Part shown: one piece after another, positions 23,215 through 32,576 of the stretch
Position numbering within the stretch: position 1 is the stretch's first letter
Layout: the number at the start of each line of letters is the position of its first letter
Assembly (NCBI GenBank): GCA_035517495.1
Contig: DATIYT010000144.1
Span: 1 to 64,000, forward strand
Source of the DNA: DASZHJ01 sp035517495
GTDB lineage: Bacteria; Pseudomonadota; Alphaproteobacteria; ATCC43930; CGMCC-115725
Length of the DNA stretch: 64,000 nucleotides
Reading direction: 5' to 3'
Translations under genes and position numbers: made by a program
The notes under the pieces: generated by a model
What the model was told of the DNA's origin: nothing
Database searches by the model: none
What the model saw: only the letters and a program-made list of their open reading frames with translations

Positions 23215-25023
23215 ATGACATATGCTACCCGTAGATTGCGTTGGCTGGCCGCGTGCTCGATGGTGCTGCTTGCCGGTACTGCTCTGTCCTCGTTCGCGCA
23301 GGCGCAAACGAGGGACCCGTTGCTCGATGTACTGGTCAAGAAGGGGGTTATCGCCAGGGGCGAGGCAGAGCACATCACCGCGTCGCCGCCGGACCAGCAG
23401 CGGACCCTCCTGACGCAACTGCTGCAGAGCAAAGGCGTGCTCACCGCGCAGGACGTGAAGACCATGGGCGCGGAGCCCGCCTCGACGTACGCGGCCCCTC
23501 CCGCTGCTGTATCGGCGGCTCCCGCGACGCCAATCGCTCTGGCACAGCCGGCACCTACCTTGACCGCGGCACCCGCGACGACCGCGCAGCCGGCTGCTGG
23601 GCCGCGAAAGTCCGCTCAAGTACAACCGCTTCCTGACCGGAGCGCCGCGGCCAATCCGATCCAGACCGCCAATGACGCTCCTTATACTGATGTGGAAAAG
23701 CGCGAATCGCCGCTCTCCTTCCGCATCGGCGGCGCCGAGTTCACGCCGGGCGGATTCATGGATTTCACCACCATCTTCCGCACCACCAACACCGGAAACC
23801 TGGGCACCAACTTCTTCGCCATTCCCTTCAGCAACACGGTTGCAGGTCACAATACCGAATGGAAGCAGACAGCGGCGGGTTCCGAGCTGAACCTGAAGGT
23901 GCATGACCGGATGGGCGAAAACGACGTCCTGGCCTTCGTCTCCATGGACTTCCTCGGCAACGACGCCAACAACATCAACGTCTCCAGCAGCAGCTACACG
24001 GTGCGGTTGAGAGAGGGGTGGGCAGAGGTCAGGCGCGGCGATTGGGCGTTGTTGGCGGGTCAGGTCTGGGGATTGCAGACGCCAAACCGCTACGGCGTCG
24101 ATACGTACGATGCCAGCATCTTCACGACCTATAACCAAGACTTCAACTACCAGGTGGGTCTGCCCTGGACCCGTGCCGCCGCCATCCGCGGCATCTACCA
24201 TCCCAACGACAATTGGGCCTTCGCCTTGGAGGCGCAGAATCCCGACCAATTCGGCGGCCAGGGTGAGATCACGTTCCCCACCGCCTTCAACGCGCAACTT
24301 TCGGGCCAAATCGACTCAGCGACCTCATCGAGCGTCCCCAACTTGCTGCCGGATTTCATCTTCAAGGGTTCCTTCGACAGCAACCCCGGCGGCCCCTGGA
24401 ACTTCCATGCGGAGGCTGGTGGGCTGATCTCGGTGTTCCGCGTTGACGCCCTTCCGATCATAGTGGGCGCCACATTCGATCATCACACGGCGGTCGGCGG
24501 CGGCGGGTTCGCGGCGGTCAATGCATCAGTGGCGCCCAATTTTGCGATTGTCGCAAACGTGCTCGGCGGTCCCGGTGTCGGCCGCTACCTCTTCGGCATG
24601 GGGCCCGACCTGGTGGCGCTGCCAAATGCCGCCGCAAACGACATCATGTTATCCGACGTGACAGCCCTTGGCGGTATCGGCGGCCTGGAGTTCAAGCCGC
24701 TGGAGGGCACCGTTTTGGCGGCCTATTACGGCGGCACCTACTTCCAGAACAATTTCGCCCTGGATACGACCCCGGGTGCCAGGCCCAACACCTTCGTGGG
24801 GTTTGGCGGACCAAATTCCGCGAACAGCAACAATCGCGCGATCCAGGAAGGCAGCCTCGACTGGGTGCAGAACTGGTGGAGCAATCAGCAGTACGGTACG
24901 GTTCAGACGACCTTGCAGGGCTCTTACGTGACGCGCTCGCCGTGGTTCGTGGCGGCGGGCGCCCCCAAGGACGCGCATCTCTTCATGACCTGGTTCAGCC
25001 TCAAGTACATTTTGCCGCAGTGA
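23215..25023 (+). CDS. Outer-membrane porin, DcaP-like
   Basis: A 602-residue outer-membrane protein. A signal peptide ends near residue 30 (SSFAQAQ). Residues 31-80 resemble a short alpha-helical segment, followed by an Ala/Pro/Thr-rich linker to about residue 150. From there on the protein is beta-rich with many aromatic residues and alternating hydrophobicity (FRIGGAEFTPGGFMDFTTIFR onwards), as in the trimeric DcaP-type porins of Proteobacteria. It ends FSLKYILPQ rather than with a terminal Phe. Such porins let small anions and amino acids through. It has its own promoter region and a strong terminator. Confidence 0.78.
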   Translation: MTYATRRLRWLAACSMVLLAGTALSSFAQAQTRDPLLDVLVKKGVIARGEAEHITASPPDQQRTLLTQLLQSKGVLTAQDVKTMGAEPASTYAAPPAAVSAAPATPIALAQPAPTLTAAPATTAQPAAGPRKSAQVQPLPDRSAAANPIQTANDAPYTDVEKRESPLSFRIGGAEFTPGGFMDFTTIFRTTNTGNLGTNFFAIPFSNTVAGHNTEWKQTAAGSELNLKVHDRMGENDVLAFVSMDFLGNDANNINVSSSSYTVRLREGWAEVRRGDWALLAGQVWGLQTPNRYGVDTYDASIFTTYNQDFNYQVGLPWTRAAAIRGIYHPNDNWAFALEAQNPDQFGGQGEITFPTAFNAQLSGQIDSATSSSVPNLLPDFIFKGSFDSNPGGPWNFHAEAGGLISVFRVDALPIIVGATFDHHTAVGGGGFAAVNASVAPNFAIVANVLGGPGVGRYLFGMGPDLVALPNAAANDIMLSDVTALGGIGGLEFKPLEGTVLAAYYGGTYFQNNFALDTTPGARPNTFVGFGGPNSANSNNRAIQEGSLDWVQNWWSNQQYGTVQTTLQGSYVTRSPWFVAAGAPKDAHLFMTWFSLKYILPQ

Positions 25024-25051
25024 CCACGGGGCTGAGGCCCAACGGCGACGC

Positions 25052-25083
25052 AGAAGCCGGGCTCGGCCCGGCTTCTTGCTTTT
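25052..25083 (+). terminator. Rho-independent terminator of the porin gene
   Basis: AGAAGCCGGGC-TCG-GCCCGGCTTCT, a perfect 11-bp stem with a 3-base loop, followed by TGCTTTT, 29 bases after the porin stop. Confidence 0.85.
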
Positions 25084-25175
25084 CGCGGGTTCGGTGACGA
25101 GTGTTTCCGGGTCCCGGCTCGCGCCGCGCTCGGCCGGGATGACGAGGAAACAAAGGACCGGCTTCGCCCCAATTC

Positions 25176-25766
25176 CTACGCCGGATCCAGCTCGGTATCC
25201 CAGTAGAGGAAGTCGCGCCAGCTATGGTGCAGGAAATTGGGCGGGAAGCCGCGCCCGTTTTCCTGCAGCGCGAGCGTGCTCGGCTGCGAAGGGGGAGCCA
25301 GCGGGGCCATGCCGCTCTCCTCGGGGATGCGGTTGCCCTTGCGCAGATTGCAGGTGGAGCAGGCCGTCACCACGTTCGACCAAGTCGTCCGCCCGCCGCG
25401 CGAGCGTGGCACCAGGTGGTCGAAGGTGAGATCGTGGGACGGGCGCGGCTCGCCGCAGTACTGACAGGTAAAGCGGTCGCGCAGGAACACGTTGAACCGC
25501 GTGAAGGCCGGACGGCGCGAGGTCGCGATATATTCCTTAAGCGAGATCACGCTCGGCAGCCGCATTTCGAAATTCGGGCTGCGTACCACCGTGTCGTATT
25601 CGGAGATGATGTTGACACGGTCGAGAAACACGGCTTTGACCGCATCCTGCCAGGACCAGAGCGACAGCGGGAAATAACTCAGCGGCCGAAAATCGGCATT
25701 GAGCACCAGGGCGGGGCAACGCTCGGGGCTCGCCGACATCAGCACATCTCGCTCGGTTGAGGCCAC
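25176..25766 (-). CDS. HNH endonuclease family protein
   Basis: A 196-residue HNH protein. The nuclease core is CQYCGEPRPSHDLTFDHLVPRS, GGRTTWSNVVTAC and STCNLRKGNR, that is two CxxC zinc pairs around the His-Asn-His residues. The N-terminal 80 residues (LNADFRPLSYFPLSLW) and the C-terminal FLYWDTELDP are conserved in a single-copy HNH family common in Alphaproteobacteria, which argues for a housekeeping rather than mobile role. The start is either the GTG at 25764-25766 or the ATG at 25737-25739. Confidence 0.85.
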   Translation of the reverse strand: MASTERDVLMSASPERCPALVLNADFRPLSYFPLSLWSWQDAVKAVFLDRVNIISEYDTVVRSPNFEMRLPSVISLKEYIATSRRPAFTRFNVFLRDRFTCQYCGEPRPSHDLTFDHLVPRSRGGRTTWSNVVTACSTCNLRKGNRIPEESGMAPLAPPSQPSTLALQENGRGFPPNFLHHSWRDFLYWDTELDPA

Positions 25767-25871
25767 GTCATGATGGTCGATTCTGCCATAGCCTGCACCG
25801 TGCTGCCAAGCTCAAGACAACCCATAGACCATTGTCATCAATCTGAAATTCAAGGGTCGATTCGGAAGCAC

Positions 25872-26744
25872 TCACCTTGTGGGTACCGGCTTCTCGCCGC
25901 GATAGTCATAGAATCCGCGGCCAGCCTTTCGCCCGAGCCAACCCGCTTCGACATATTTCACCAGCAGCGGGCAGGGGCGGTATTTGGAGTCGGCCAGTCC
26001 TTCGTACAGCACTTGCATCACTGAAAGGCAGGTGTCGAGGCCGATGAAGTCGGCGAGCTCCAGCGGACCCATGGGGTGATTGGCGCCCAGGCGCATGGCC
26101 ACGTCGATCGCCTCGACCGATCCCACCCCTTCGTAGAGCGTATAGACGGCCTCGTTGATCATCGGCAGCAGAATGCGGTTCACAATGAAAGCCGGGAAGT
26201 CTTCGGCCGCAACCGGCGTCTTTCCCAGCTTGAGCGCCAAATCGCGCACCGCCTCGAAGGTCGGGTTGTCGGTCGCGATGCCGCGGATCAGCTCAACCAG
26301 CGCCATCACCGGCACCGGGTTCATGAAATGCATGCCGATGAATTTGGTCGGTCGGTCGGTTGCCGCGGCAAGCCGCGTGATCGAGATCGAGGAGGTATTG
26401 GTGGCGATTAGCGCATCGGGCTTGAGGTTGGGGATCAGCGCCTTGAAGATGTCGCGCTTTACCGCCTCTTTTTCGACCGCCGCCTCGATCACGATGTCGC
26501 AGCCGCTAAACTCGCCATAGTCGGTGCCGGTGCGGATGCGCGCGAGCGCCGCACGCCGGTTCTCCTCGCTTACCTTCCCGCGCGCCACTTGTCGGGTGAG
26601 GTTGCCTTCGATTGCGGCGCGCCCGCGTTCGATCGCAGGGCCGTCCAAATCGACGAGTCGTACCTCGTAACCCGCGAGCGCGCAGACGTGAGCGATGCCG
26701 CTCCCCATTTGCCCTGCGCCAATGATGCCGATGGACTTCATCAT
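25872..26744 (-). CDS. 3-hydroxybutyryl-CoA dehydrogenase
   Basis: A 290-residue NAD-dependent dehydrogenase that interconverts 3-hydroxybutyryl-CoA and acetoacetyl-CoA. The NAD fold is IGIIGAGQMGSGIAHV at the N-terminus; the catalytic region GMHFMNPVPVMALVELI contains the His and PV, and NHPMGPLELADFIGLD is the C-terminal signature. It lies 32 bases downstream of etfA; electron transfer flavoprotein genes and this dehydrogenase are often grouped in acyl-CoA oxidation. Confidence 0.93.
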   Translation of the reverse strand: MMKSIGIIGAGQMGSGIAHVCALAGYEVRLVDLDGPAIERGRAAIEGNLTRQVARGKVSEENRRAALARIRTGTDYGEFSGCDIVIEAAVEKEAVKRDIFKALIPNLKPDALIATNTSSISITRLAAATDRPTKFIGMHFMNPVPVMALVELIRGIATDNPTFEAVRDLALKLGKTPVAAEDFPAFIVNRILLPMINEAVYTLYEGVGSVEAIDVAMRLGANHPMGPLELADFIGLDTCLSVMQVLYEGLADSKYRPCPLLVKYVEAGWLGRKAGRGFYDYRGEKPVPTR

Positions 26745-26775
26745 ATGATACCTCCGGCCATGCAGCCGCGCGGTC

Positions 26776-27720
26776 CTACTTCAGTTGGCGATCGAGCTCG
26801 GCTTCGAGCTCGGGCAGAACTTTGAACAGATCGGCGACCAGACCGTAGTCGGCAACCTGGAAGATTGGCGCTTCTTCGTCCTTATTGATGGCGACGATCA
26901 CCTTGGAGTCCTTCATGCCCGCGAGGTGCTGGATCGCGCCTGAAATGCCGACGGCGATGTAAAGTTCCGGCGCGACGATCTTGCCGGTCTGTCCCACCTG
27001 GTAGTCGTTCGGAACGAAGCCCGCGTCGACCGCGGCGCGGGACGCACCCACAGCGGCGTGCAGCTTGTCGGCGATGCGCTCCAGCATCGGAAAATTGTCT
27101 CCGGATTGCATGCCGCGACCGCCGGAAATCACGATCCGCGCCGCCGTCAGCTCGGGCCGCTCAGACTTCGAAAGCTCCTGCTTCTCGAACTGAGAAAGGC
27201 CGGTCGACGGATCGACCGCAATCGTTTCGATCGCAGCGTTGCTGCCTTCGTTTGCCACCGCCGGAAAGGCCGTGCCGCGCACCGTGATCACCTTGATCTT
27301 GTCCTTCGACTGCACTGTCGCCAGCGCGTTCCCGGCGTAGATCGGTCGCACAAAGGTGTCGGGCGCCACCACCGCGGTGATGTCGGAGATTTGCGCCACG
27401 TCCAGAAGCGCCGCCACGCGCGGCATCACGTTTTTCCCGAAGGTCGTGGCGGGTGCGAGGATATGAGAATAGCCGGGTGCCAGCTTCACGATCAGCGGCG
27501 CCAGATCCTCGGCCACGGGATGCGCCAGGCTCGGATGTTCCGCCAGCAGGACCTTGGCCACATGCGCGATCTTCGCCGCCGCTTCCGCCGCACCCTTCGC
27601 CTCGGCGCCCGCCACCAGCAAATGGATATCGCCGCCGATCGCTTGCGCCGCGGCGACCGCGTTCAGGGTCGCGGGCTTGATGCTCCGGTTGTCGTGCTCG
27701 GCCAGGACAAGGATGGACAT
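26776..27720 (-). CDS. etfA: Electron transfer flavoprotein subunit alpha
   Basis: A 314-residue subunit carrying FAD in its C-terminal domain, seen as VISGGRGM (about residue 200), GQTGKIVAPELYIAVGISGAIQH and VIVAINKDEEAPIF. It passes electrons from acyl-CoA and other dehydrogenases to ETF-ubiquinone oxidoreductase. The ATG shares one base with the etfB stop (TGATG). Confidence 0.96.
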   Translation of the reverse strand: MSILVLAEHDNRSIKPATLNAVAAAQAIGGDIHLLVAGAEAKGAAEAAAKIAHVAKVLLAEHPSLAHPVAEDLAPLIVKLAPGYSHILAPATTFGKNVMPRVAALLDVAQISDITAVVAPDTFVRPIYAGNALATVQSKDKIKVITVRGTAFPAVANEGSNAAIETIAVDPSTGLSQFEKQELSKSERPELTAARIVISGGRGMQSGDNFPMLERIADKLHAAVGASRAAVDAGFVPNDYQVGQTGKIVAPELYIAVGISGAIQHLAGMKDSKVIVAINKDEEAPIFQVADYGLVADLFKVLPELEAELDRQLK

Positions 27721-28469
27721 CAGATCACCCGTGCTTCGTTGTGCAGCTTCTCGACCAGCTCAGCGACCGAGGCCACCTTCCGGCCGCCTTGGCGCTTCGG
27801 CGGTTCCTCCACCTTGAGCGTGACGAGGCGAGGGCTCGGATCGACGCCCAGCGCTTCCGGCGTTACCTGCTCGATTGGCTTCTTCTTCGCCTTCATGATG
27901 TTGGGAAGGGAGGCATAGCGCGGCTCGTTGAGGCGCAGATCGGTGGTGATCACCGCCGGCAGTTTCAACGTCACCGTCTCGAGCCCGCCGTCCACCTCGC
28001 GCGTCACCTCGGCCTTGCCATCCGTGATCGTGATCTTCGAGGCGAAGGTCCCCTGCGCCCAGCCCAGCAGCGCCGACAGCATCTGGCCGGTCTGGTTGCA
28101 GTCGTCATCGATCGCTTGTTTGCCGAGGATCGCGAGCTGCGGCTGTTCCTTCGCGATCACGGCTCTGAGCAGCTTCGCCACCGCCAAGGGTTGCAGTTCC
28201 TGCTCGGTCAGGACATGGATGCCGCGGTCGGCGCCCATGGCAAGGGCGGTGCGGATCGTTTCCTGCGCGGCTTGCGGACCAATCGAGACCGCGACCACCT
28301 CGGTCGCGACCCCCTTCTCGCGTAGCCGTATCGCCTCCTCGACGCCGATCTCGTCGAAGGGATTCATCGACATCTTGACGTTGGCGGTCTCGACCCCGGT
28401 CTTGTCCGCCTTGACGCGGATTTTGACGTTGTAGTCGATGACCCGCTTAACCGCGACCAGCACCTTCAT
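27720..28469 (-). CDS. etfB: Electron transfer flavoprotein subunit beta
   Basis: A 249-residue subunit, the AMP-binding partner of EtfA. It has the typical start MKVLVAVKRVIDYN, MNPFDEIGVEEAIRL, LGKQAIDDDCNQTGQMLSALL and the recognition-loop region LRLNEPRYASLPNIMKAKKK. It precedes etfA directly. A gap of 171 bases without a gene separates it from the cobalamin adenosyltransferase upstream. Confidence 0.96.
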   Translation of the reverse strand: MKVLVAVKRVIDYNVKIRVKADKTGVETANVKMSMNPFDEIGVEEAIRLREKGVATEVVAVSIGPQAAQETIRTALAMGADRGIHVLTEQELQPLAVAKLLRAVIAKEQPQLAILGKQAIDDDCNQTGQMLSALLGWAQGTFASKITITDGKAEVTREVDGGLETVTLKLPAVITTDLRLNEPRYASLPNIMKAKKKPIEQVTPEALGVDPSPRLVTLKVEEPPKRQGGRKVASVAELVEKLHNEARVI

Positions 28470-28640
28470 GGGAAAAACCTTGTCTGAGCGCCGCTCCCGG
28501 ACGCGAATGGCGCGGAATTGTGCATGTGCGAAAGGCTATGGCAAGCCCCTCGTGCACCGGCGCAACCATGGAGGGCAAGGCGAGGTGCGGACGCCTCGCG
28601 GGGCCATTCGGATCGTTGCCGTGCGGGCGGCCTGAAGGCG

Positions 28641-29219
28641 CTAGCGCGTGGCGCCGGGTTGCCAGAGTACGTCCGATCGGCCGCGATCGTTGGCGTGGCG
28701 CGACAGGACGAAAAGATGGTCGGAGAGGCGGTTCAAGTATTTCAGCGCCTCGGGGTTGACCCATTCCTGAGCCGCGAGCGCGATCGCGAGGCGCTCCGCC
28801 CGGCGCACGATGGTGCGCGCGAGATGCAGCGCGGTGCCGATCTCGTTGCCGCCCGGCAAGATGAAGGACTGAAGCGGCTGCAGCTCGGCGTTCAAGAGAT
28901 CTATCTCATGCTCGAGACGTTCCACCTGCCCCGCGGTGATGCGTAGCGCCTTGTCGTCGCCTTGCGCGGGCCTGGGCGTCGCCAGATCGGCGCCCAGGTC
29001 GAACAGCTCGTTCTGGACGCGGCCCAACATTGCATCGGCGCTGGCGGTTGTGTTGCTCGCGCGGGTGTGAAGCCTAGCCAGGCCGATCGCCGCATTGGCT
29101 TCATCGACCGCGCCGATCGCCTCGATGCGTGGCGCATTCTTCTTGACCCGGCTGCCGTCGACCAGCGAGGTCTCGCCCCGGTCGCCGCCGCGCGTGTAAA
29201 TGCGGGTGAGCTTCACCAT
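28641..29219 (-). CDS. Cob(I)alamin adenosyltransferase, PduO type
   Basis: A 192-residue ATP:corrinoid adenosyltransferase that makes adenosylcobalamin. The ATP-binding N-terminus is YTRGGDRGETSL, followed by VDEANAAIG; the helical core carries FILPGGNEIGTALHLART and VRRAERLAIAL, and the C-terminus LNRLSDHLFVLSRHAN. It is preceded 13 bases upstream by the twin-TM gene; this order ahead of etfBA recurs in Alphaproteobacteria. Confidence 0.93.
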   Translation of the reverse strand: MVKLTRIYTRGGDRGETSLVDGSRVKKNAPRIEAIGAVDEANAAIGLARLHTRASNTTASADAMLGRVQNELFDLGADLATPRPAQGDDKALRITAGQVERLEHEIDLLNAELQPLQSFILPGGNEIGTALHLARTIVRRAERLAIALAAQEWVNPEALKYLNRLSDHLFVLSRHANDRGRSDVLWQPGATR

Positions 29220-29232
29220 TGGGCGCCGCCGC

Positions 29233-29424
29233 TCAGTGCCGGAACAGCCACATGAATACGAAGAACAGCAACAGCGCCAGACCCTGCAGCAGGACGCGGA
29301 ACTGCATCAGCTTGTTGGAGCGCCGTGCGCTGCCGCCGCGCGCGAGATTGACCAGCCCGAGCCCCAACACGCCCAAGGTCGCGAGCATGGCGATAACGAT
29401 CAAGACCGGAAGCGCATGTTCCAT
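29233..29424 (-). CDS. Twin transmembrane (HIG1-like) small membrane protein
   Basis: A 63-residue protein with two hydrophobic helices (about residues 6-26 and 45-62) joined by a basic loop (ARGGSARRSNKLMQFRVLLQG). The LMQFRVLLQG motif is typical of bacterial HIG1-domain-like twin-transmembrane proteins. In mitochondria HIG1 proteins associate with respiratory complexes; a bacterial role is not established. It sits upstream of the adenosyltransferase gene. Confidence 0.75.
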   Translation of the reverse strand: MEHALPVLIVIAMLATLGVLGLGLVNLARGGSARRSNKLMQFRVLLQGLALLLFFVFMWLFRH

Positions 29425-29470
29425 TGCAAAACCATAGCGCCTTCAGGGGGCGCTGCCCAGCGTGGGCGCC

Positions 29471-30391
29471 TCAATCGGGAACGCCGAGCACCCGGAAGAA
29501 CTCTTCAAGCTGGGGGCTGATCGGCAGGTTCAAACGCTCTCCGCTGGGCAGCCGCTTCAGGAACCATTTGTTGTAGAGCTGCACGATTTCGCGGTCCTCG
29601 GCCAGTCGCGCGAAAGTGCGATCGACGATCTCGGCAAAATCGGGATCGCCCTTGCGGAACATGAGGCCGTAGGGATCGTACGAAAGATAGTCGCCGACCA
29701 CCATGTAGTCGCCGCCGGTCTTGGTCGTGGCGACCAGCCCATATAGCAGAACGTCGTCCGTGGCGAAGGCGTCAACACGTCCCCCCGAGAGGATCGCGAA
29801 GGACTCCGCATGGTCCTTGCCGATCAGCAGCTTGATCCCGAGCTTCTGCTTGTCGGAGATCGTCCTGACTGCCGCTTCGTTGGTGGTTCCCGAAGTCACC
29901 ACCACGGTTTTGTCGCGCAGGTCGAGGTATGACGCGATCCCCGAATCCTTGCGGACCAGAAGCTTTGTGCCGCTCACGAAGAAAACCGGGGAAAAGGCGA
30001 CCTGCTTTTTGCGCTCGAAATTGGCGGTGGTCGAACCGCATTCGAGATCGATATCGCCGGCGAGCAGCGTGGCAATCCGGTTCTCGGCGGTGACCTCCTT
30101 GTACTTGACCGTCACCTCGATCCCGAGCGCGTTCGAAACGTCATCGACGATTTCATTGCACAAATCGATCGAGTAACCGATCGGCACGCCGTGGGTGTCA
30201 ACGTAGGAGAAGGGGATCGAGCTGGCGCGGTATCCGAGGGTGATCGACCCGGTATCGTGCACATGCTTGAGAGTACCGGCGAGCTCCTGCGATCGCGTGC
30301 CGTTCGATGGGGCGAAGACCAGCGCGAAGCAAAGCGCGGCGATCGGCGGCCGGCATCGCCAAGTCCGATGCGCGCGCATCGCCGCGATCAC
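29471..30391 (-). CDS. Amino-acid-type periplasmic solute-binding protein
   Basis: A 306-residue extracellular solute-binding protein of family 3 (polar amino acids). A signal peptide ends at about residue 35; SITLGYRASSIPFSYVD opens the mature domain, and LLAGDIDLECGSTTANFERK and VDAFATDDVLL match glutamate/aspartate binders. The start is GTG at 30389-30391, overlapping the symporter stop (GTGA), or an ATG four codons later. No ABC permease or ATPase gene lies on either side; its coupled neighbour is an SDF-family symporter, which is unusual. Confidence 0.85.
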   Translation of the reverse strand: MIAAMRAHRTWRCRPPIAALCFALVFAPSNGTRSQELAGTLKHVHDTGSITLGYRASSIPFSYVDTHGVPIGYSIDLCNEIVDDVSNALGIEVTVKYKEVTAENRIATLLAGDIDLECGSTTANFERKKQVAFSPVFFVSGTKLLVRKDSGIASYLDLRDKTVVVTSGTTNEAAVRTISDKQKLGIKLLIGKDHAESFAILSGGRVDAFATDDVLLYGLVATTKTGGDYMVVGDYLSYDPYGLMFRKGDPDFAEIVDRTFARLAEDREIVQLYNKWFLKRLPSGERLNLPISPQLEEFFRVLGVPD

Positions 30392-31653
30392 GCGGGTCGC
30401 GGCTGGAGTTCGCCCTCTGGTATGGGGGCGGGCTCCTCACCCTCCCATTTCGCAACGACGGCCGTTGCGAGGCTGTTGCCGATGACGTTGGTCGCGGAGC
30501 GCCCCATGTCGAGGAACTGATCGATGCCGATGACGAGCAGCAACCCTGCCTCCGGCAGGTTGAAGCTTACGAGCGTCGCGGCGATCACCACCAGCGACGC
30601 GCGGGGAACGCCCGCCATGCCCTTGCTGGTCAACATCAGCACCAGCAGCATCGTTACCTGCTGCGCGACGCTCATCTGGATGTTGTAGGCCTGCGCGATA
30701 AACAGCGTCGCGAAGGTGCAGTACATCATCGAGCCGTCCAGATTGAACGAATATCCCATCGGCAGCACAAAGCTGATGATCTTCTTGCTGACCGGCAGCT
30801 TTTCGAGCTGCGCCATGGTGACGGGATAAGCCGCCTCGCTGCTGGCCGTGCTGAAAGCGAGCAGGAATGGCTCGCGGATAAGCGTGATCAACCGGAAAAT
30901 TCTTCGGCCGAGGAACAGAAAGCCGACGACGATCAGGAGTCCCCAGAGTACGACGAGGCCCAAATAGAATTCGGCCATGAACTTGCCATACGTTATGAGG
31001 ATTCCGAGACCTTGCGTCGCGACCGTCGCGGCCATCGCCGCGAACACCGCGAGCGGCGCCAGCCCCATGATGTAGCCGGTGATCTTGAGGATCACCTGCG
31101 ATGCCGCGTCGATCAAATCGACCATCGGCTTGGCGCGCTCGCCGACCGCCGCGGCAGCAACGCCAAAGAACAACGAGAAAACGACGATTTGCAGAATTTC
31201 GTTGTTGGCCATCGCCTCAACCGCGCTCTTGGGCACCAGATGCGCGATGAACTCCTTCAACGAGAGCGAGGCGACCTTGAGATTGGTGGACGCGCCGGCG
31301 TCGGGAAGCGGAAGGTTGAGGTTGTCGCCGGGGCGCATGATGTTGACGAGCACCATCCCCAGCAGCAACGAGACCAGCGACGCGGAGACGAACCAAACCA
31401 TCGCCTTGCCGCCGATCCGGCCAATGGCCTTGGGCTCGCCGAGATGCGCCACTCCGACCACCAAGGTCGTGAACACCAGAGGCGCGATGATCATCTTGAT
31501 GAGGCGCAGGAAGATGTCCGTCATCAGCGAGATGTAACCGGCGATCGACGCGGCGGTCGCCGGATCAGGCCAGAGCGTGTTGCAGGCATATCCGGTGAGG
31601 ATGCCGAGCACCATGCCGATCAAGATGATGGTGGTAAGGCGGTTCGATCTCAT
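30388..31653 (-). CDS. Dicarboxylate/amino acid:cation symporter (SDF family, DctA/GltP-like)
   Basis: A 421-residue inner-membrane secondary transporter driven by sodium or protons. It has the serine-rich re-entrant loop AFSTASSEAAYPVTM (about residue 275), the NLDG motif in YSFNLDGSMMYC, and SKGMAGVPRASLVVIA, all typical of the family. Glutamate, aspartate or C4-dicarboxylates are likely substrates. It is first in a two-gene unit overlapping the solute-binding protein. Confidence 0.92.
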   Translation of the reverse strand: MRSNRLTTIILIGMVLGILTGYACNTLWPDPATAASIAGYISLMTDIFLRLIKMIIAPLVFTTLVVGVAHLGEPKAIGRIGGKAMVWFVSASLVSLLLGMVLVNIMRPGDNLNLPLPDAGASTNLKVASLSLKEFIAHLVPKSAVEAMANNEILQIVVFSLFFGVAAAAVGERAKPMVDLIDAASQVILKITGYIMGLAPLAVFAAMAATVATQGLGILITYGKFMAEFYLGLVVLWGLLIVVGFLFLGRRIFRLITLIREPFLLAFSTASSEAAYPVTMAQLEKLPVSKKIISFVLPMGYSFNLDGSMMYCTFATLFIAQAYNIQMSVAQQVTMLLVLMLTSKGMAGVPRASLVVIAATLVSFNLPEAGLLLVIGIDQFLDMGRSATNVIGNSLATAVVAKWEGEEPAPIPEGELQPRPA

Positions 31654-31750
31654 GGGCCCCCCTTATGCAATCGCCGCTCTCCGCTGCTCCATTACGTTTG
31701 CACCAGTGATCCACCCGCGCAAGTGGCCTGAGCGAGCAGGGCTCGCGGTC

Positions 31751-32563
31751 CTATTGCTCGGCGGCGCTCTGATCCACCTGAACGCTGACCGTGAGTGCCT
31801 CTTGGGTGTCGCCGCGGCGCACCCCGCGCACGGGGGCGGCGGCCCAATAGTCGAGGCCGACGGCAGTGCGCAGATAGGCTTCCGTGGGGCGTGTACGATT
31901 TGCGGGATCGAAGCCGACCCAGCCGATTCTCTCCACATGGGCCTCGGCCCAGGCGTGACTCGCCTCATAGGCGCCGTTGGTTCCGGTCCAGAGGTAACCG
32001 CTCACGTAGCGGGCGGGGTGTCCGAGGAGCCGCGCCGCCGCGATAAAGAGGTGTGCATGGTCTTGGCAGACACCGGCGCCCGCGCGCAGCACTTCCGCGG
32101 CCGTCGTGGCGACGTGCGTGACACCGAGCCGGTAATCGACGCGGTCGCGCACGTCGCTCATGAGCCGCATCAGACGATCGAGCGGCGACAGCGAATCCGG
32201 GATCGCCGAGGCAAGCGCGGCGATCGCCGGATCGGGTTCGGTGAGCGGCGTCCTGCGCAGGAAGAACAGCGGTGGCATAGGTTCTTCTGCGCCCGCCACG
32301 ATGCCGTCGGCTTCCTGCGTTTCGACCTCGCCCTCCACCGTGATCGAAGAGGTGCGATGCAGCCGGTTGAGCGAGTGACAATGCACGACGTTGCCGAGTC
32401 CGTCGATGAAGGACGGAAGCGGGCGACGCGTCTCGCCGGAGACACGCCAGGAGATTACCGCAAGGCCGTCATAGGGCCGCGGCGTCAGCCGCAGCGTCTG
32501 GATGGCGTAGGGGATCGGCGTCTCGTACCGATAGGTCGTCTGATGCCGCACACGAAGTCGCAT
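31751..32563 (-). CDS. Transglutaminase-like family protein
   Basis: A 270-residue protein with an N-terminal beta-domain (MRLRVRHQTTYRYETPIPYA) and a transglutaminase/protease-like core with the catalytic triad Cys (AGVCQDHAHLF), His (SHAWAEAHV) and Asp (GFDPANRTRP). Together with alpha-E and circularly permuted ATP-grasp genes it forms a recurrent bacterial cluster predicted by comparative genomics to make or process a peptide-like product. It is the last gene of the three. Confidence 0.9.
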   Translation of the reverse strand: MRLRVRHQTTYRYETPIPYAIQTLRLTPRPYDGLAVISWRVSGETRRPLPSFIDGLGNVVHCHSLNRLHRTSSITVEGEVETQEADGIVAGAEEPMPPLFFLRRTPLTEPDPAIAALASAIPDSLSPLDRLMRLMSDVRDRVDYRLGVTHVATTAAEVLRAGAGVCQDHAHLFIAAARLLGHPARYVSGYLWTGTNGAYEASHAWAEAHVERIGWVGFDPANRTRPTEAYLRTAVGLDYWAAAPVRGVRRGDTQEALTVSVQVDQSAAEQ

Positions 32564-32576
32564 GATGCGGCGGCGA

